A stretch of 64,000 nt of DNA from Deinococcus sp. Leaf326 (GTDB taxonomy: Bacteria; Deinococcota; Deinococci; Deinococcales; Deinococcaceae): contig NZ_LMOM01000021.1 of NCBI RefSeq assembly GCF_001424185.1, positions 157-64,156 on the forward strand, in the 5' to 3' direction. The position numbers and the translations under genes are program-made. Under the pieces are notes generated by a model. It had not been told where the DNA came from. It saw only the letters and a list, made by a program, of their open reading frames with translations, and made no database searches. Of the stretch, positions 42,779 through 53,550 are shown piece by piece; positions within the stretch are counted from its first letter, which is position 1; each line of letters starts with the position of its first letter.

Positions 42779-45700
42779 TCAGTCCCCGGCCACCAACCCC
42801 CCTTCCAGGGGTTCGGGTTTGGGGTCGGGCTTCAACCTCTTGCGCTCGAAGAGCCAGAAGACGCTGGGCACCACATAGAAGGTCAGCAGCGTGCTCGTGA
42901 TGACGCCGCCCAGAATCACGATCCCCAGGCCCCGGCGGAACTCGGCGCCGTCGCCGTGCCCCAGCACGAGCGGAATGCTGATGACCAGCACGGTCAGGGT
43001 GGTCATCAGGATGGGCCGGAAACGCAGTTCGGCCGCTTCGAGCAGCGCCTCGCGCAGCGGCAGGCTGCGGGCGCGCTCGGTCACGAATTCGAGATACAGA
43101 ATCGAGTTCTTGGTCGAGAGGCCGAGCAAAATGACCATCCCCAGCACCGTGATCACGTCGAGATCGGCCCCGAACAGGTGCAGGGTCCACAGCGCGCCCA
43201 CGATGGCGAGCGGAATGGGCATGAGCAGGTAGATGGGGTAGCGGAACGAGTTGAACTGCGAGCCCAGCACGAGGTACGTGAGCAGGATCGCCGCGATCAT
43301 GATGACCGGCCCGTAGAAGATCAGGTCGCTCGTCAGGCTGCCCACCCCGACCGAACTGGCGTTGCCCAGCGTGACCCCGCCCGCGAGCAGCCCGGCGGCG
43401 GTGGCTTTCTGAATGATCTCGTTCTGGTAGGCGAAGGCGTTGGGGCCGCCCGGCACAAGGTTGATGTCGAAGGTGGCGGTGTAGGCCTTGTTCAGGCGGC
43501 GCAGCGTGGCCGGGGCCTCGCCGGTCTCGAAACGTCCGAGCTGCGACAGGGGCAGGTTGGCCCCCAGGGCCTGCGAGTACACGGTCTGCGAGAGCAGGCT
43601 CTGCTCGCCCTGGATGCGCGCCGGGTCGAGCTTGACCACGATGTCCACGCTGCGGTCGCCGTCGCGCACGCTGCCGGCCACCGAGCCGTCGTTGTAGGTG
43701 CGCAGGGCCTGGGCCACGTCGGTCGCGCTCAGGCCGGTGCCCGAGAGCTGCTCGGCGCTCGGCACGAAGGTCCGTTCCTCGCGGGTGTTGGCCTGGCTGC
43801 TCTCGACTGTACGGATGTTGGGGTCTTCCTCCAGCAGCCCCAGCAGGGTGCGGGCGCGCTCGGCCAGCAGCGCCTGGTTGGGGGCGCTCATTGCCAGACT
43901 CACGTCGGCCTCGCCGCCGGGGGCCAGCGACTCGCCGCCCACGCGCAGGCTGGTGCCTGGCACCCGCGCGGCGATGGGCTGCAATTCGTCGGTGTAGCGG
44001 GTGGTCAGTTCCTCGATGCCGGGGCGCTCCTCCTTGCCCACCAGCGTCACGGTCAGGGCGGCCACGTTGCCCGACGTGCTCAGCGACTGCTGGCCCTGGC
44101 CCACGCTGGTCTGGACCAGGCGGACCTCGGGGTGACCGAGCAGCTTCGCTTCCATCTGGCGGGTCATGGCATCGGTGGTGCTCAGGGTGGTGCCGGAGGG
44201 CAGCTCCAAGTTGACCCCCAGGACGCCGCTGTCGCTCTTGGGCACGAAGCCGAAGCCCACGCCGCGCAGCGCCAGCGGAGCGCTCAGCAGGAACAGCCCC
44301 GCGATCAGCAGCACGATACCGGGCCGTTTCAGCGCGCCGCCCAGGGTGCGGGCGTAGGCCTTCGCCACCCGCAGCACGGCGCGGTTGGTCAGGCCGTGCA
44401 GCGTGCCAGTAAGGGCTTCGAGCAGGGCGTACAGCGCCGTGACCACGTAGCGCACCAGCGCCAGCACGGCCGGGGCCAGCAGCACGCTCAGTACGGCGAC
44501 TGCGGCGGCCGGCCAGCCCAGCCCGCGCAGTGCGAAGAAGGTCACGGCGCCCGCCAGGATCAGCCCGAGCCAGCCGGGGACGGTTTTTACGCCGCGCAGG
44601 GCGGCCAGGAAGAAGGTCGGCAGCAGCCCCAGCGTGCGCGGCACGTCGGCCCAGGTCAGGACCTTGGGTTCGCGGGTGTAGGCCATGCGCACGGTGAGGA
44701 ACAGCAGGCTCTCGAGCCAGCTCAGGGCGATGGCGGCGGCGATCCCCAGCCCGAACTGGCTGAAGAACTGCCCCAGGATGCCCGGCATGAAGCTCAGCGG
44801 AATCAGCACGGCGAGCAGCGAGAAGGTCGCGGCCGTCACGGCCGAGAAGACTTCCGAGCCGCCCAGCAGCACGCTGCGCACCGGGCCGTAGCCCAGGTCG
44901 CGGTAGCGCTGCACGTTCTCGGCGACGACGATCGAGTCGTCCACCACGATGCCGATGGCGACGATGATCGCCAGCAGCGAAATCAGGTTGAAGGTCACGC
45001 CGATCAGCCCGAACAGCAGCGGTGCGGCGCTGATGGAGATCGGAATGGCGATGATCACCGACAGCACCGTGTTGAGCCGCCCCAGGAACAGCAGGCAGAT
45101 GACGCCTACCGCCGCCACGGCGATGAGGAACTCGTTGAAGGTGTCGCTGACCGTCGCGCGGGTCTGCTCGGTGGTGTCGCTGGCGACGGTCAGCCGGTAG
45201 CCGGCGGGCAGCGGCTGGGCTTCCATCGCGGCGCGCACGTCGCGGGCGACCGCCACGCTGTTGCTGCCGCTGGCCTTGCGCACGGCGAGCAGCACCGCCG
45301 GCTGGCCGTTCACGCGCGCCAGGCTGCCGGGGGCGGCGCTCGTGTCGCGCACGCTCGCCACGTCCGAGACCCGCAGGCCGCTGGAGGCGTCGAGCGTGAT
45401 GGCCGACACGTCGGAGGCGCTGCGCGGCGTGTTGCGGGTGCTCAGCGAGGTGGCGCTGCCTCCCTGGGTCAGCGACCCCGCCGGCAGGTCGAGCGCCGAG
45501 GCGCCGATGGCCCCCGTGACCCGCGCGGGCGTCAGGCCGTAGTTCTGGAGGCGCAGGGGGTCGAGCAGCACCTGCACCTGCCGTTCGGGGCCGCCGCTCA
45601 GGGTCACGTCGGCCACGCCCTCCACCCGTTGCAGCCGGGGCACCAGGGTGTCCTCGGCGTAGGTGGTCACGCCCTCGGGCGCGGCGCGGCCCCCCAGCAG

Positions 45701-46201
45701 CGCCAGGGTCAGGATGGGGGTGGCGTTGGGGTCGAACTTCTGCACGACCGGGGCGTCGGCGCCGGCCGGCAGCGTGCCCCGGATGGCCGCGACCGCCTGC
45801 GACACGCTGTTGGCGGCCGAGTCGACGTTGATGCCGTCGGCGAAGCTGATGACCACGGCCGACTGCCCGTTCACGCTCGTCGTGTTGATGTCGCTCACGC
45901 CCGCCAGGGTGCTCACGGCGTCCTCGACGCGGCGGCTGACCTCGCGGTCCACCTGATCCGGGTTGGCGCCGGGATAGCCGGTGCTGACCGCCAGCACCGG
46001 TACCTCGAAATTGGGCAGCAGGTCCACGCCCAGGCGGGTCGTTGAGACCAGCCCCAGCAGCGCGACCATCACGAAGATGCCGATGGAGAAGACGTAATTG
46101 CGCACGCTGAAGCGCACGAGCGGATTGACCCCCGGTTCCGGCGTGCCGTCGGGCAGTTTGCCGCGCGGCGCGTTGAACTCGGCCGATTCACGCACGCTCA
46201 T
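42779..46201 (-). CDS. RND efflux permease, HAE-1 like, with an extra membrane insert
   Basis: A 1140-residue inner-membrane pump. The proton-relay Asp pair is in [16 protein letters not shown] (about residue 420), and the Lys in [13 protein letters not shown] (about 1030), as in AcrB. Two porter domains and a funnel region lie between membrane blocks. Family members are usually 1020-1060 residues; here about 100 extra residues (513-617) rich in hydrophobic segments stand between the two halves. It partners the adaptor and TolC genes upstream, with which it overlaps by ATGA. It exports hydrophobic toxins or drugs. Confidence 0.93.
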   Translation of the reverse strand: MSVRESAEFNAPRGKLPDGTPEPGVNPLVRFSVRNYVFSIGIFVMVALLGLVSTTRLGVDLLPNFEVPVLAVSTGYPGANPDQVDREVSRRVEDAVSTLAGVSDINTTSVNGQSAVVISFADGINVDSAANSVSQAVAAIRGTLPAGADAPVVQKFDPNATPILTLALLGGRAAPEGVTTYAEDTLVPRLQRVEGVADVTLSGGPERQVQVLLDPLRLQNYGLTPARVTGAIGASALDLPAGSLTQGGSATSLSTRNTPRSASDVSAITLDASSGLRVSDVASVRDTSAAPGSLARVNGQPAVLLAVRKASGSNSVAVARDVRAAMEAQPLPAGYRLTVASDTTEQTRATVSDTFNEFLIAVAAVGVICLLFLGRLNTVLSVIIAIPISISAAPLLFGLIGVTFNLISLLAIIVAIGIVVDDSIVVAENVQRYRDLGYGPVRSVLLGGSEVFSAVTAATFSLLAVLIPLSFMPGILGQFFSQFGLGIAAAIALSWLESLLFLTVRMAYTREPKVLTWADVPRTLGLLPTFFLAALRGVKTVPGWLGLILAGAVTFFALRGLGWPAAAVAVLSVLLAPAVLALVRYVVTALYALLEALTGTLHGLTNRAVLRVAKAYARTLGGALKRPGIVLLIAGLFLLSAPLALRGVGFGFVPKSDSGVLGVNLELPSGTTLSTTDAMTRQMEAKLLGHPEVRLVQTSVGQGQQSLSTSGNVAALTVTLVGKEERPGIEELTTRYTDELQPIAARVPGTSLRVGGESLAPGGEADVSLAMSAPNQALLAERARTLLGLLEEDPNIRTVESSQANTREERTFVPSAEQLSGTGLSATDVAQALRTYNDGSVAGSVRDGDRSVDIVVKLDPARIQGEQSLLSQTVYSQALGANLPLSQLGRFETGEAPATLRRLNKAYTATFDINLVPGGPNAFAYQNEIIQKATAAGLLAGGVTLGNASSVGVGSLTSDLIFYGPVIMIAAILLTYLVLGSQFNSFRYPIYLLMPIPLAIVGALWTLHLFGADLDVITVLGMVILLGLSTKNSILYLEFVTERARSLPLREALLEAAELRFRPILMTTLTVLVISIPLVLGHGDGAEFRRGLGIVILGGVITSTLLTFYVVPSVFWLFERKRLKPDPKPEPLEGGLVAGD

Positions 46202-47490
46202 GGCTGGCTGCCCTCACCGGAGGCCGGAGCCGCCGGCACTGCCGCCGCGGAGCGGCCCGCTTCGACTGCGTCGCCGTCCTGCAGGCTGGCCGGCACCGGG
46301 CTGATGACCCGCGCGCCGGCCTCCAGACCAGTCACGGCGGCCTGGGCCCCGGCCTCGGCCACGACCGTCACGGGCTGCCGCCGCGCCACGCCGTTTTCGG
46401 CGACATACACGCTGTTCTCGCCGCCGTCGCTTTGCACCGCCGTGCCCGGCACGAGCACGCCGCGTCCGAGCGCCGCGCGGTAACGCACCTGCGCCGAGGC
46501 GCCCACCGGCAGCCGCTCGCCGCCCTGCACGTTGGCGGTGACCGGCACCAGGCGGTCGGTGCCCGCCACTGCCGGGTTGCCGCGCACCACGGCCACATAG
46601 TTCACGCCGCCGTAGCCGAGGTTGAGCCGGGTGCCGTCGGTGAGGGCCGCCGCGTCGGCGGGCGGCACGTTGAAGCGCGCCTGAATGCTCGCCGGGTCCA
46701 CCAGCCGGAACACGGTGCTGCCCTGCGCGGCGAACTCGCCTTCCTCGACGCCGATGTCCGCCACGACTCCGGCAAAGGGCGCGCGGACCTGCGTGCGCGC
46801 GAGGTTCTGATCGGCTTGGCGCACGCCCGCCTGCGCGGTGTCGAGCTGCGCGCGTTGCAGCGGCACGCTGGCCTGCGCGCTGCGGCCGTTCTGGGCGAGG
46901 TTCTGCCGGGCCTGGGCCAGGGCGCCCTGCGCCTGCGCCAGCGCGGCGCGCGCCGCTTGCAGGTCCGCGAGGCTGATGCCCCCGAGGCTGTAGAGGTTCT
47001 CGCTGCTCTGCGCGCTCTGGGTGGCCTGCGCGAGGCTGGCCTGTGCCGAGGTCACGGCCGCCTCCAGCGCTCCGCCCGACCCGGCCACGTTCTGCTGCGT
47101 CTGCTGAAGGCTGATCTGCGCCTGCTGCACCTGGAGGCGGGCATTTTCCAGCGCCTGACGCTGCGTGGTGTCGTCGAGCTGCACCACGACCTGCCCGGCC
47201 GCGACCCGCTCGCCCTCGTCCACCAGCCGGGCACGCACGGCCCCGCCGGCCTGCGCCGCCACCTGACTGTCACGCACCGCGCGGATGTTGGCCGCCACGC
47301 TGCGGTTGGCGCTCAGGGTGCCGCTGCGGGCCGTCACGGTGCTCACGGCCAGCCGGGTGGTCTTGGGCGGCGCGGCGTCGAGGTCGTTGCGCGCCGCCTT
47401 GCCGGAGGGCGAGCAGGCCGCGAGCAGCGCGCCCAGGGTCAGGGCGGCCAACGTCAGGGCCGGCGTTCCAGTACGGGGTCGGGGGCTCAT
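46198..47490 (-). CDS. RND efflux membrane-fusion (adaptor) lipoprotein
   Basis: A 430-residue periplasmic adaptor. The signal ends in LLAAC, a lipobox. Next come the barrel-sandwich lipoyl half-motifs ([31 protein letters not shown] and [22 protein letters not shown] regions), separated by a long Gln/Ala-rich coiled-coil hairpin (about 115-230), then a beta-barrel. It links the inner-membrane pump to TolC. Its gene overlaps both neighbours by ATGA. Length standard. Confidence 0.9.
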   Translation of the reverse strand: MSPRPRTGTPALTLAALTLGALLAACSPSGKAARNDLDAAPPKTTRLAVSTVTARSGTLSANRSVAANIRAVRDSQVAAQAGGAVRARLVDEGERVAAGQVVVQLDDTTQRQALENARLQVQQAQISLQQTQQNVAGSGGALEAAVTSAQASLAQATQSAQSSENLYSLGGISLADLQAARAALAQAQGALAQARQNLAQNGRSAQASVPLQRAQLDTAQAGVRQADQNLARTQVRAPFAGVVADIGVEEGEFAAQGSTVFRLVDPASIQARFNVPPADAAALTDGTRLNLGYGGVNYVAVVRGNPAVAGTDRLVPVTANVQGGERLPVGASAQVRYRAALGRGVLVPGTAVQSDGGENSVYVAENGVARRQPVTVVAEAGAQAAVTGLEAGARVISPVPASLQDGDAVEAGRSAAAVPAAPASGEGSQP

Positions 47491-48530
47491 CGCACCAGTC
47501 CGGTCTGGTCGAGACCCGAGGCGACCCCCAGGCCCGCGAGTGCGCGCCACAGGCCGTTCTGCGCCTGCTGCACGCCGAAGTTGGCCTGCTGTGCCTGGAC
47601 CTGCGCCTGCTGCACCTCGACGGCGGCGGCGGTGCCGGCCCGCAGCCGGGCCTGGGCCTGGGTCAGGGCGGTCTGGGCGTTGCGGGCCTGGGCCTGCGCT
47701 ACCCCGATCTGCTGCCGGGCGTTCTCGACCGCGCGGGCTGCGTCGCGCACGCCCGTCGCGGCGGCGCGCGCAGCGTCGTCCAGGCTGCGCTGGGCGTTCG
47801 CCAGGGCCACCTGGGCGTCCTGCAACGTGCGCGCCGGGGTGTAGTCGTTGTTGGCGACGCGCACCTGCAGCGCCGCGAGTTCGGCGCCCTGCGCTGCCTG
47901 CACCAGCCCGCTCAGGCGGGTGTTCAGGCCGCTCTGCAACGTGGCAACAGTCCCACTGGCGGCCGGGGGCATGGGCAATGGGGCCAGGGTCAGCTCGGTG
48001 CCGGTCGCCAGCCCCAGCGTGCGCGACAGCCCCGCGCGCAGCACCGGCACCTGCGCCTGCGCGTCGGCGAGTTCCTGGCGGTCGCTGTTCAGGGCGGTCT
48101 GCACGCGGCTCACGTCCAGGGCGGTCGCCACCCGCGAGGCGAGGCGCGCCTGTGCGATCTGGAGATTGCGGGTGTCCAGGGCGACCTGCGCCGTGTTCAG
48201 GCTCACGCGCCCGGCCGCTTCCGAAGCCGCAACGTACTGCGTGATCACCGTCTGGGCCACGTTCAGCTTGGCGGCGTTCAGTGCCGCGAGCCCCGCCGCC
48301 GCGCCCTGCTCGGCCTGGGTCAGCGTCGTGATGATGGAGGTGGGGTCGGCGCGCACCGCCCGCAGGTTGGCCTGGGCCTTTTGCAGGTTGGCGCGGGCGG
48401 TCGTTACGTCGGGGCCGCTGTCCAGCGCGCGGGCCACCGCCGAGGGCAGCGTGAGGGTCAGGGCGGTCTGGGCCTGAGCGGCGCTCAGGGTCAGGGCGGT
48501 CAGTAGGGCAAGGGCGGGGCGGGTCTTCAT
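47487..48530 (-). CDS. TolC-family outer-membrane factor, second copy
   Basis: A 347-residue TolC-like protein with a signal peptide (ending LSAAQA) and two long Ala/Gln-rich coiled-coil repeats ([19 protein letters not shown] and [20 protein letters not shown]). This is the repeat layout of the OEP family, which assembles a trimeric channel and tunnel. It is shorter than the usual 430-480. Downstream overlap with the adaptor and upstream overlap with another TolC gene are both ATGA. Whether the two TolCs form one mixed trimer is unknown. Confidence 0.8.
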   Translation of the reverse strand: MKTRPALALLTALTLSAAQAQTALTLTLPSAVARALDSGPDVTTARANLQKAQANLRAVRADPTSIITTLTQAEQGAAAGLAALNAAKLNVAQTVITQYVAASEAAGRVSLNTAQVALDTRNLQIAQARLASRVATALDVSRVQTALNSDRQELADAQAQVPVLRAGLSRTLGLATGTELTLAPLPMPPAASGTVATLQSGLNTRLSGLVQAAQGAELAALQVRVANNDYTPARTLQDAQVALANAQRSLDDAARAAATGVRDAARAVENARQQIGVAQAQARNAQTALTQAQARLRAGTAAAVEVQQAQVQAQQANFGVQQAQNGLWRALAGLGVASGLDQTGLVR

Positions 48531-50047
48531 GGGCGTGCTCCTGAATCGGTGGGAAGGGTCTGGGTTGAAGGGGCTGGAGCGGAAGGGTTGGGCAGTGCGG
48601 GCGGCAGGCTGCCCAGCAGCGCCGGGTCGAGTTCGCCGGTCGCCTGGGCCAGGGCCAGCGCACTCAGGGCGCGGTCCTGCGCGGCGCGGTCCAGCGCCTG
48701 CGCGGCCTGGGCGAGATTCAGTTCGGCCTGCGCGACTTCCAGCGCGGTGCCGAGGCCGGCGTCCAGACGGGCGCGCGCACTCTGCAGCGCGACGGCGGCC
48801 TGGTCCTGCGCGAGTTGCAGGGCGCTCAGGGCGCCGCGCGCGTTCTGAAGGTCCGAGAAGCGGGTCCGGACCTCCAGCTCGACGCCCAGGCGGGCGTTCT
48901 CCAGCGCGAGGGCGGCCTGTTGCGTACCGAGCACCGCCTGTGCGGCGGCCTGTGGACGGCCACTGCCCAGCAGTGGGAAGGTCCCGGTGAGGCTCAGGGC
49001 CACGCCACTGGGGACCGCGTCCGTGTTGCGCAGCGGCAGGCTGACCTGCGCGCCCAGCACGCCAGTCTTGAAGTTCAGGCTGCCCGACACGAGCCGCCCC
49101 GGATTGCCCTGGGCGTCGCTGAGCTGCCCGGCCTGCACAGCCGCCGTCAGGTCCGGCAGCGTGGCGTCGAGCCGCGCGGCGGCCAGCCCGGCCTGGGCGT
49201 CGGCCAGGCCGGCCAGCGCGCGGACGATCTCGGGGCGGGCCGCGGCGGCGCGGGCCAGCAGGGCGGCCTCGTCGGTAGCGGCGCCGTCCAGCGTAGGCAG
49301 CGCCGCGAACTCGGCAGCCGTTCCCGGCAGCGTGACCGGCGTGCCCAGCAGCCGCGCCAGGCTCTGCGCCGCACTCTGCACGCCGCGCGCGGCCTGGGCC
49401 TGGGCAGCCTGGGCCTGCGCCAGCGCGCCCCGGCTCTGGAGCAGGCTTTCTTCGGGAATCAGGTTCTGGGCGCGCCGTGCCTGCGCCGTTTCCAGCACCC
49501 GGGCGCTCAGGGCCGCGCCCGTGTCGGCCAGCGCCAGGGCCTGGGCCGCGCTGCGCGCTCCGGCGTAGGCCTGGGCCGCCTGCAGCGTCAGGCTGGCCCG
49601 CGCCGAGCGCAGGTCGGTGGCAGCGGCGCCCAGCGCGCGTTCGGCGCTGCGGACTCCTTCCAGCGCGGGCGACCAGGGCAGCACGCTGATCCCGGCACTC
49701 AGGGTCACGGTGCCGCTGCTCTGCCACGCGCCGTTCTCCCAGGGGACGCGCACGAGCGCGGCGTTGGCGCCCGCACTCAGGCTCAGGCCGGCGCGGGTGC
49801 GGGCACTGTCCAGCGAGAGCTGCGCGGCGCGGTAGCTCAGGTCGGCGGCCCGCCAGCCTGGTGACTGCCGCAGCCCGGCCAGCACGGCGTTCAGTGAGGT
49901 GAGGGGAGCGGACGAGGAGGAGACGGGTGCGGCGACCGAGGCAGGTGTTGCCTGGGCGGGCGCCGTCTGGGCCGCAGCGACCGACCCCGGCAGGAGGGGC
50001 ACGACTAGCAGGCCGGCCAGCAGAAACGGAAGGGAACGTGTGGGCAT
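48527..50047 (-). CDS. TolC-family outer-membrane factor, first copy
   Basis: A 506-residue OEP/TolC protein: signal peptide ([22 protein letters not shown]), then two OEP repeats, each a long helical hairpin ([39 protein letters not shown]). The C-terminal tail is Pro/Ser-rich. The start was placed at the Met before PTRSLPFLL, since the upstream 25 residues are basic and would not form a signal. It is the first gene of the operon after tetR. A 10-bp palindrome TCATTAATGA lies 44 nt upstream (50091-50100). Confidence 0.85.
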   Translation of the reverse strand: MPTRSLPFLLAGLLVVPLLPGSVAAAQTAPAQATPASVAAPVSSSSAPLTSLNAVLAGLRQSPGWRAADLSYRAAQLSLDSARTRAGLSLSAGANAALVRVPWENGAWQSSGTVTLSAGISVLPWSPALEGVRSAERALGAAATDLRSARASLTLQAAQAYAGARSAAQALALADTGAALSARVLETAQARRAQNLIPEESLLQSRGALAQAQAAQAQAARGVQSAAQSLARLLGTPVTLPGTAAEFAALPTLDGAATDEAALLARAAAARPEIVRALAGLADAQAGLAAARLDATLPDLTAAVQAGQLSDAQGNPGRLVSGSLNFKTGVLGAQVSLPLRNTDAVPSGVALSLTGTFPLLGSGRPQAAAQAVLGTQQAALALENARLGVELEVRTRFSDLQNARGALSALQLAQDQAAVALQSARARLDAGLGTALEVAQAELNLAQAAQALDRAAQDRALSALALAQATGELDPALLGSLPPALPNPSAPAPSTQTLPTDSGARP

Positions 50048-50132
50048 AGAACCTCGGGCGAGAGGACGGGAAGAACCCGCCCGGAGACGGTCATTAATGA
50101 GTCGGGGCTTTTTTACCGGCATGGGCGGGGGC

Positions 50133-50729
50133 CTAGGGGGCCATGCCCGGCCACAGCAGGTCGAGCAGGCCGCGCACGTACCGCCCCTGGTCGATGGACA
50201 ACCGGCGCGTGTCGGGTGTGAGGAGGTAGGCGTCGTAACCGTGCATGGTCAGGCTGCCCATCAGCGTGAGGGCGGTGAGGTCGGCGTCGAGCGGCCGCAC
50301 CCGGCCCAGGGCGATCTCGGCGCGCAGGTAGGCGGCGAGGGCGTCGAGGTCGTGGCGCAGCGGATGTTCGAGGCGCTGGAGCAGGGTGTTGTGGCTGGGG
50401 TCGTGACCGCGCGCGAAGACGGTGGTGAGCAGCGGCACGACCCGCTCCATCTCGGAGATGATGGACATCGCCACGTCTTCGAGGGTGCGCCGCACCTCGC
50501 CCTGGCCGGTGCGGGCCTGCAACTCGTCTTGCCAGGTGGACCGCTGGTGCAGGCCCAGCGCGGCCTCGAACAGGTCCTCCTTGCTCGCAAAGCGCTTGAA
50601 GAGGGTACCTTCCGACACCCCCGCCCGGCGCGCGATCTCGGCAGTGGTCGCCGAAAATCCCTGTTCCAGAAACACTTCCCTGGCCGCGTCCACCACCTGT
50701 TCGTCGGAAATCGTTCGTGGTCGGGCCAT
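50133..50729 (-). CDS. TetR-family regulator of the RND operon
   Basis: A 198-residue TetR repressor. The helix-turn-helix spans [29 protein letters not shown] (residues 26-54 approximately); the C-terminal ligand domain is helical and divergent. It heads the efflux operon on the same strand, 85 bp before the first TolC gene, and probably represses itself and the operon, releasing it on drug binding. An 18-bp inverted repeat starts at the base next to its ATG. Confidence 0.88.
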   Translation of the reverse strand: MARPRTISDEQVVDAAREVFLEQGFSATTAEIARRAGVSEGTLFKRFASKEDLFEAALGLHQRSTWQDELQARTGQGEVRRTLEDVAMSIISEMERVVPLLTTVFARGHDPSHNTLLQRLEHPLRHDLDALAAYLRAEIALGRVRPLDADLTALTLMGSLTMHGYDAYLLTPDTRRLSIDQGRYVRGLLDLLWPGMAP

Positions 50730-50747
50730 AAGTGAGTATTTACTTAT
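50730..50747. promoter_or_regulatory. Operator-like palindrome at the tetR start
   Basis: TAAGTGAGTATTTACTTA: 5-bp perfect outer arms TAAGT/ACTTA (6 of 7 when extended), abutting the start codon on the minus strand. It is AT-rich in a GC-rich genome and likely bound by the TetR protein, blocking a leaderless transcript. Confidence 0.55.
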
Positions 50748-50775
50748 TAATTAGCGCTTCCATGTGTAGTCCGGC

Positions 50776-51678
50776 TCACATCTGGAGTTCGGGGGGCGGC
50801 GGCGCCTCCAGCGTGAGGCACTGGCCGGTGCCGGGGTGCCGGAAGCCCAGGCGCCAGGCGTGCAGCAGGTAGCCGCCGTCACCGGGCAGCCCCGGCAGCT
50901 CGGGCAGGGGCCCGCCGCCGGGGGCGTACAGCGGGTCGCCCTGCAGCGGAAAGCCCGCCCAGGCCACGTGAATGCGGATCTGGTGGGGCCGCCCGGTGTG
51001 GATGTCCACGGCCAGCAGCGTCTCGCCCACGCCCAGGGCCTGTGGCCGGCGCTCCAGCACCCGCGCGGCGGAGTGCGAGGCCTTGCCGGCCGGGCTGGCC
51101 GCGTATACCTCGCCCAGCCGGGGGTGCGCCACCGGGCCGATGGGCGCGGTGATCTCCAGCGTGTCCCAGCTGGGCAATCCGGCGACCAGGGCGAGGTAGG
51201 TCTTCGTGACCTCGCGCTCCCGCCACGCCGCCGAGAGGGCCGCGCCCGCCGTTTCTCCCCGCGCGAACAGCACCAGCCCCGACGTGCCGCGCCCCAGCCG
51301 GTGCAGCGGCGAGGCGCCGGGAAAGTGCCGCCGGACCTGGTGCAGCAGCGTGTGCTCGTAAAAGCCGCCGCCCGGCAGCGTGGGCAGCCCGGAGGGCTTG
51401 GTCACGGCGAGCAGTGAGGCGTCCGCGAACAGCACCCCGAACTCCAGCGGCGCGTCCGGCTCCTGCCAGGGCGGGCGGTGCCACACGACCTCCTGACCGG
51501 GGCGCAGCGCTTCATCGCCCGTGGCCCGCACGCCGCCGACCTCGATCTCGCCCGCCGCGAGCCTCTGGGCCCATACCTCGGCGGCCGAATGCCGGAATGT
51601 GCCCGTGAGATACGCCAGCAGGCTCACGCCGCCGCGCTGAACCTGCGAGTGGTAGGAATAGCCGGCGTTGAGGGCCAT
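50776..51678 (-). CDS. RluA-like pseudouridine synthase lacking the catalytic Asp
   Basis: A 300-residue RluA-family protein with an N-terminal S4-like segment and the RluA core ([21 protein letters not shown]). The motif that holds the catalytic Asp in active enzymes, HRLDxxTSG, reads HRLGRGTSG, with Gly129 in the Asp position. Related plant and cyanobacterial sequences, as I recall, share this Gly. Either activity uses another residue, or the protein binds RNA only. TAGCCT ends 7 nt before ATG 51678, against a longer upstream reading. Confidence 0.75.
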   Translation of the reverse strand: MALNAGYSYHSQVQRGGVSLLAYLTGTFRHSAAEVWAQRLAAGEIEVGGVRATGDEALRPGQEVVWHRPPWQEPDAPLEFGVLFADASLLAVTKPSGLPTLPGGGFYEHTLLHQVRRHFPGASPLHRLGRGTSGLVLFARGETAGAALSAAWREREVTKTYLALVAGLPSWDTLEITAPIGPVAHPRLGEVYAASPAGKASHSAARVLERRPQALGVGETLLAVDIHTGRPHQIRIHVAWAGFPLQGDPLYAPGGGPLPELPGLPGDGGYLLHAWRLGFRHPGTGQCLTLEAPPPPELQM

Positions 51679-51799
51679 GCGTGACAGGCTACGCCCGGCC
51701 CGCGGATGCCCCGCCCATGAGGCCCCCGCACCACCCTCGCCGCGTCCTGTCCGGGAGGAACCCGCCTGTCTCTGGACCGGGTGCTCTACACTCGCCTGC

Positions 51800-52561
51800 G
51801 TGACCTTCTTCGCCTCCTCTCCCCGCAGCCAGCCGCAGCCGGGGCACCTGTACGACGTGGCGGTGGTCGGCGCGGGCCTCGCGGGCACCGAGCTGGCGTG
51901 GCGGCTGGCCCGTGCGGGCCGCGACGTGCTGCTCGTGTCGCAGGCCCTCGACCACCTGGGCAACCTGTACGCGCCGACCATCCAGGGCGCGGGGTTCCCG
52001 GACGGCAGTCTCTTCGCCGAGGTGGCCGCTGCGGTGGCCCCCGACACCGACGGCTGGACCTTTCACCGGCAGCTCAAGGCGCGCGTCGAGGCCACCGCCG
52101 GCATCCACCTGCTTCAGAGCACCGTGACCGAACTCGACGAGGAAGACGAGCAGGTCGTCCTCTCGACCTGGGAAGGGCCGCCGCTGCGGGCGCGCGTGGC
52201 CGTGCTGGCGGTGGGGGCCTTTCTCAAGGGCCGCCTGTTGATCGGGGACACGATGGAGGAGGCCGGGCGGCTTTCCGAGGTCGCCTACGACTTTCTGGCC
52301 GATGACCTCACGCGCAGCGGCGTGTGGCTCGTCGGCGCCGAGGCCCACGCGGCGGCGGGCGAGGGCGCGCCGCCTTACGACGTGCGTTTCCTGACGCCCG
52401 CGCCTTCCGAGCTGGACGGCTTCCGGGTCAACCGCCTCGCGCGGGTGCGGATGCTCGGGCGCTGCACCCCCGGCGAGCACACCTACGCCTCGGTGCTGGG
52501 CGACGCCGCACGTCTCGCGGCCGAACTGCTGTCCGAGGTTCCGGGAGGGGAGGCCGCATGA
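51800..52561 (+). CDS. GidA-related small FAD protein
   Basis: A 253-residue FAD-binding protein: [21 protein letters not shown] is the dinucleotide motif, followed by [17 protein letters not shown] and [11 protein letters not shown]. It resembles the N-terminal half of MnmG/GidA and the small GidA-related proteins known from Thermus, without the C-terminal tRNA-binding helical domain. GTG 51800 lies 7 nt after TACACT and fixes the start. It overlaps trmB by ATGA, linking it to tRNA modification. The reaction is unknown. Confidence 0.75.
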   Translation: MTFFASSPRSQPQPGHLYDVAVVGAGLAGTELAWRLARAGRDVLLVSQALDHLGNLYAPTIQGAGFPDGSLFAEVAAAVAPDTDGWTFHRQLKARVEATAGIHLLQSTVTELDEEDEQVVLSTWEGPPLRARVAVLAVGAFLKGRLLIGDTMEEAGRLSEVAYDFLADDLTRSGVWLVGAEAHAAAGEGAPPYDVRFLTPAPSELDGFRVNRLARVRMLGRCTPGEHTYASVLGDAARLAAELLSEVPGGEAA

Positions 52562-53550
52562 TCTATCAGCTCGGCGACTTCCACTTTCCCGACGATCCCG
52601 CGCGCCTCTACCCGCACACCCCGGAGCGCCCCTGGGTGCTGGAGGTCGGTTTCGGGGACGGGCACTTCTGGCCGCACTATGCCCGCACCTTTGCCGAGGC
52701 GCCCAACTACCTGGGGGTCGAGATCTCGGGCGTGTCGCTCCTCAAGGCCAACCGCCGCCTGAGAGACGCGGGCCTGGAGAACGCCATCGTGACCAAGCTG
52801 CCGGCCGACGTGCTGGTGCGCGAGGTGGTGCCGCCGCGCAGCCTCACGGAAATCGTCGTGAATTTTCCCGATCCCTGGCCCAAGCCGGGGCATACCGAGC
52901 ACCGGCTGCTGCGCGCGCCCTTTTTCCGGCTGGCGGCGAGCCGGCTGCGGGACGGCGGCGCGGTGCTCCTGACCACCGATCACGACGAATACTTCGAGTT
53001 CGCCTGCGCCGAGGCCGAGGCCAGCGGCGTCATGCGCGCAGAGCATGTGGCTCCGCCCGCCGCCGCCCTGGAGACCAAGTACGCCCGCAAGTGGCGCGAC
53101 CTGGGGCTCTCGGCGCACCATGTCCGCTTCGTGGCGACCGCGCACCCCAGCGTGCCGGGCGGCACCTTCACCCCCTACCCGGAGAACGAGACCGACGTGC
53201 CCCACGCCATCCTGAAGCTGCCCGCCGCTTTTGCGCCCACCGATTTCGACAAGCGGACCGCCCACGCGCCCGTGCGCGGCCTCGACAGCACTCCGGGCTG
53301 GACGGTCGTGTTGCTCGACCTGTACGCCAGCCTGCGCCGCGACGGCTGGGTGGTGCAGGCCCACGTCGTCGAGGCGGAGCTGACCCAGGAGGTCCTGATC
53401 GGCGTGACCGGCCGCGAGGACGGCACCCACCTCGTGCGCCTCGCCCGCTTCGGCGGCCCGATCATCACGCCCGGCGTCAAGGCAGCCGTGGGCGTGGTGA
53501 CGGCCTGGCTGGAAGACGGGGGCGCGCAGGTGACCCACCGGGGCTACTGA
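52558..53550 (+). CDS. trmB: tRNA (guanine-46-N7)-methyltransferase with a C-terminal extension
   Basis: A 330-residue SAM-dependent methyltransferase. VLEVGFGDGHFWPHYA is the SAM-binding motif I and VVNFPDPWPKPGHTEHR the TrmB signature motif around the active site. It methylates G46 in the variable loop of tRNA. Typical bacterial TrmB is 210-240 residues; this one carries about 100 extra C-terminal residues (from LKLPAAFAPTDF) of unknown role. It overlaps the GidA-related gene and converges on the SCP2 gene. Confidence 0.9.
   Translation: MIYQLGDFHFPDDPARLYPHTPERPWVLEVGFGDGHFWPHYARTFAEAPNYLGVEISGVSLLKANRRLRDAGLENAIVTKLPADVLVREVVPPRSLTEIVVNFPDPWPKPGHTEHRLLRAPFFRLAASRLRDGGAVLLTTDHDEYFEFACAEAEASGVMRAEHVAPPAAALETKYARKWRDLGLSAHHVRFVATAHPSVPGGTFTPYPENETDVPHAILKLPAAFAPTDFDKRTAHAPVRGLDSTPGWTVVLLDLYASLRRDGWVVQAHVVEAELTQEVLIGVTGREDGTHLVRLARFGGPIITPGVKAAVGVVTAWLEDGGAQVTHRGY

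Noticed and set aside
42137..46045. A 1302-codon open frame on the plus strand over the RND operon
   Set aside because: It is a shadow of high-GC third positions antisense to the RND pump, which has clear family motifs; the translation is His/Gln/Gly/Arg-rich low-complexity.
51668..51799. 44-codon N-terminal extension of the GidA-related protein
   Set aside because: Pro/Arg-rich, no conserved residues, and the -10 box 7 nt before GTG 51800 lies inside it.
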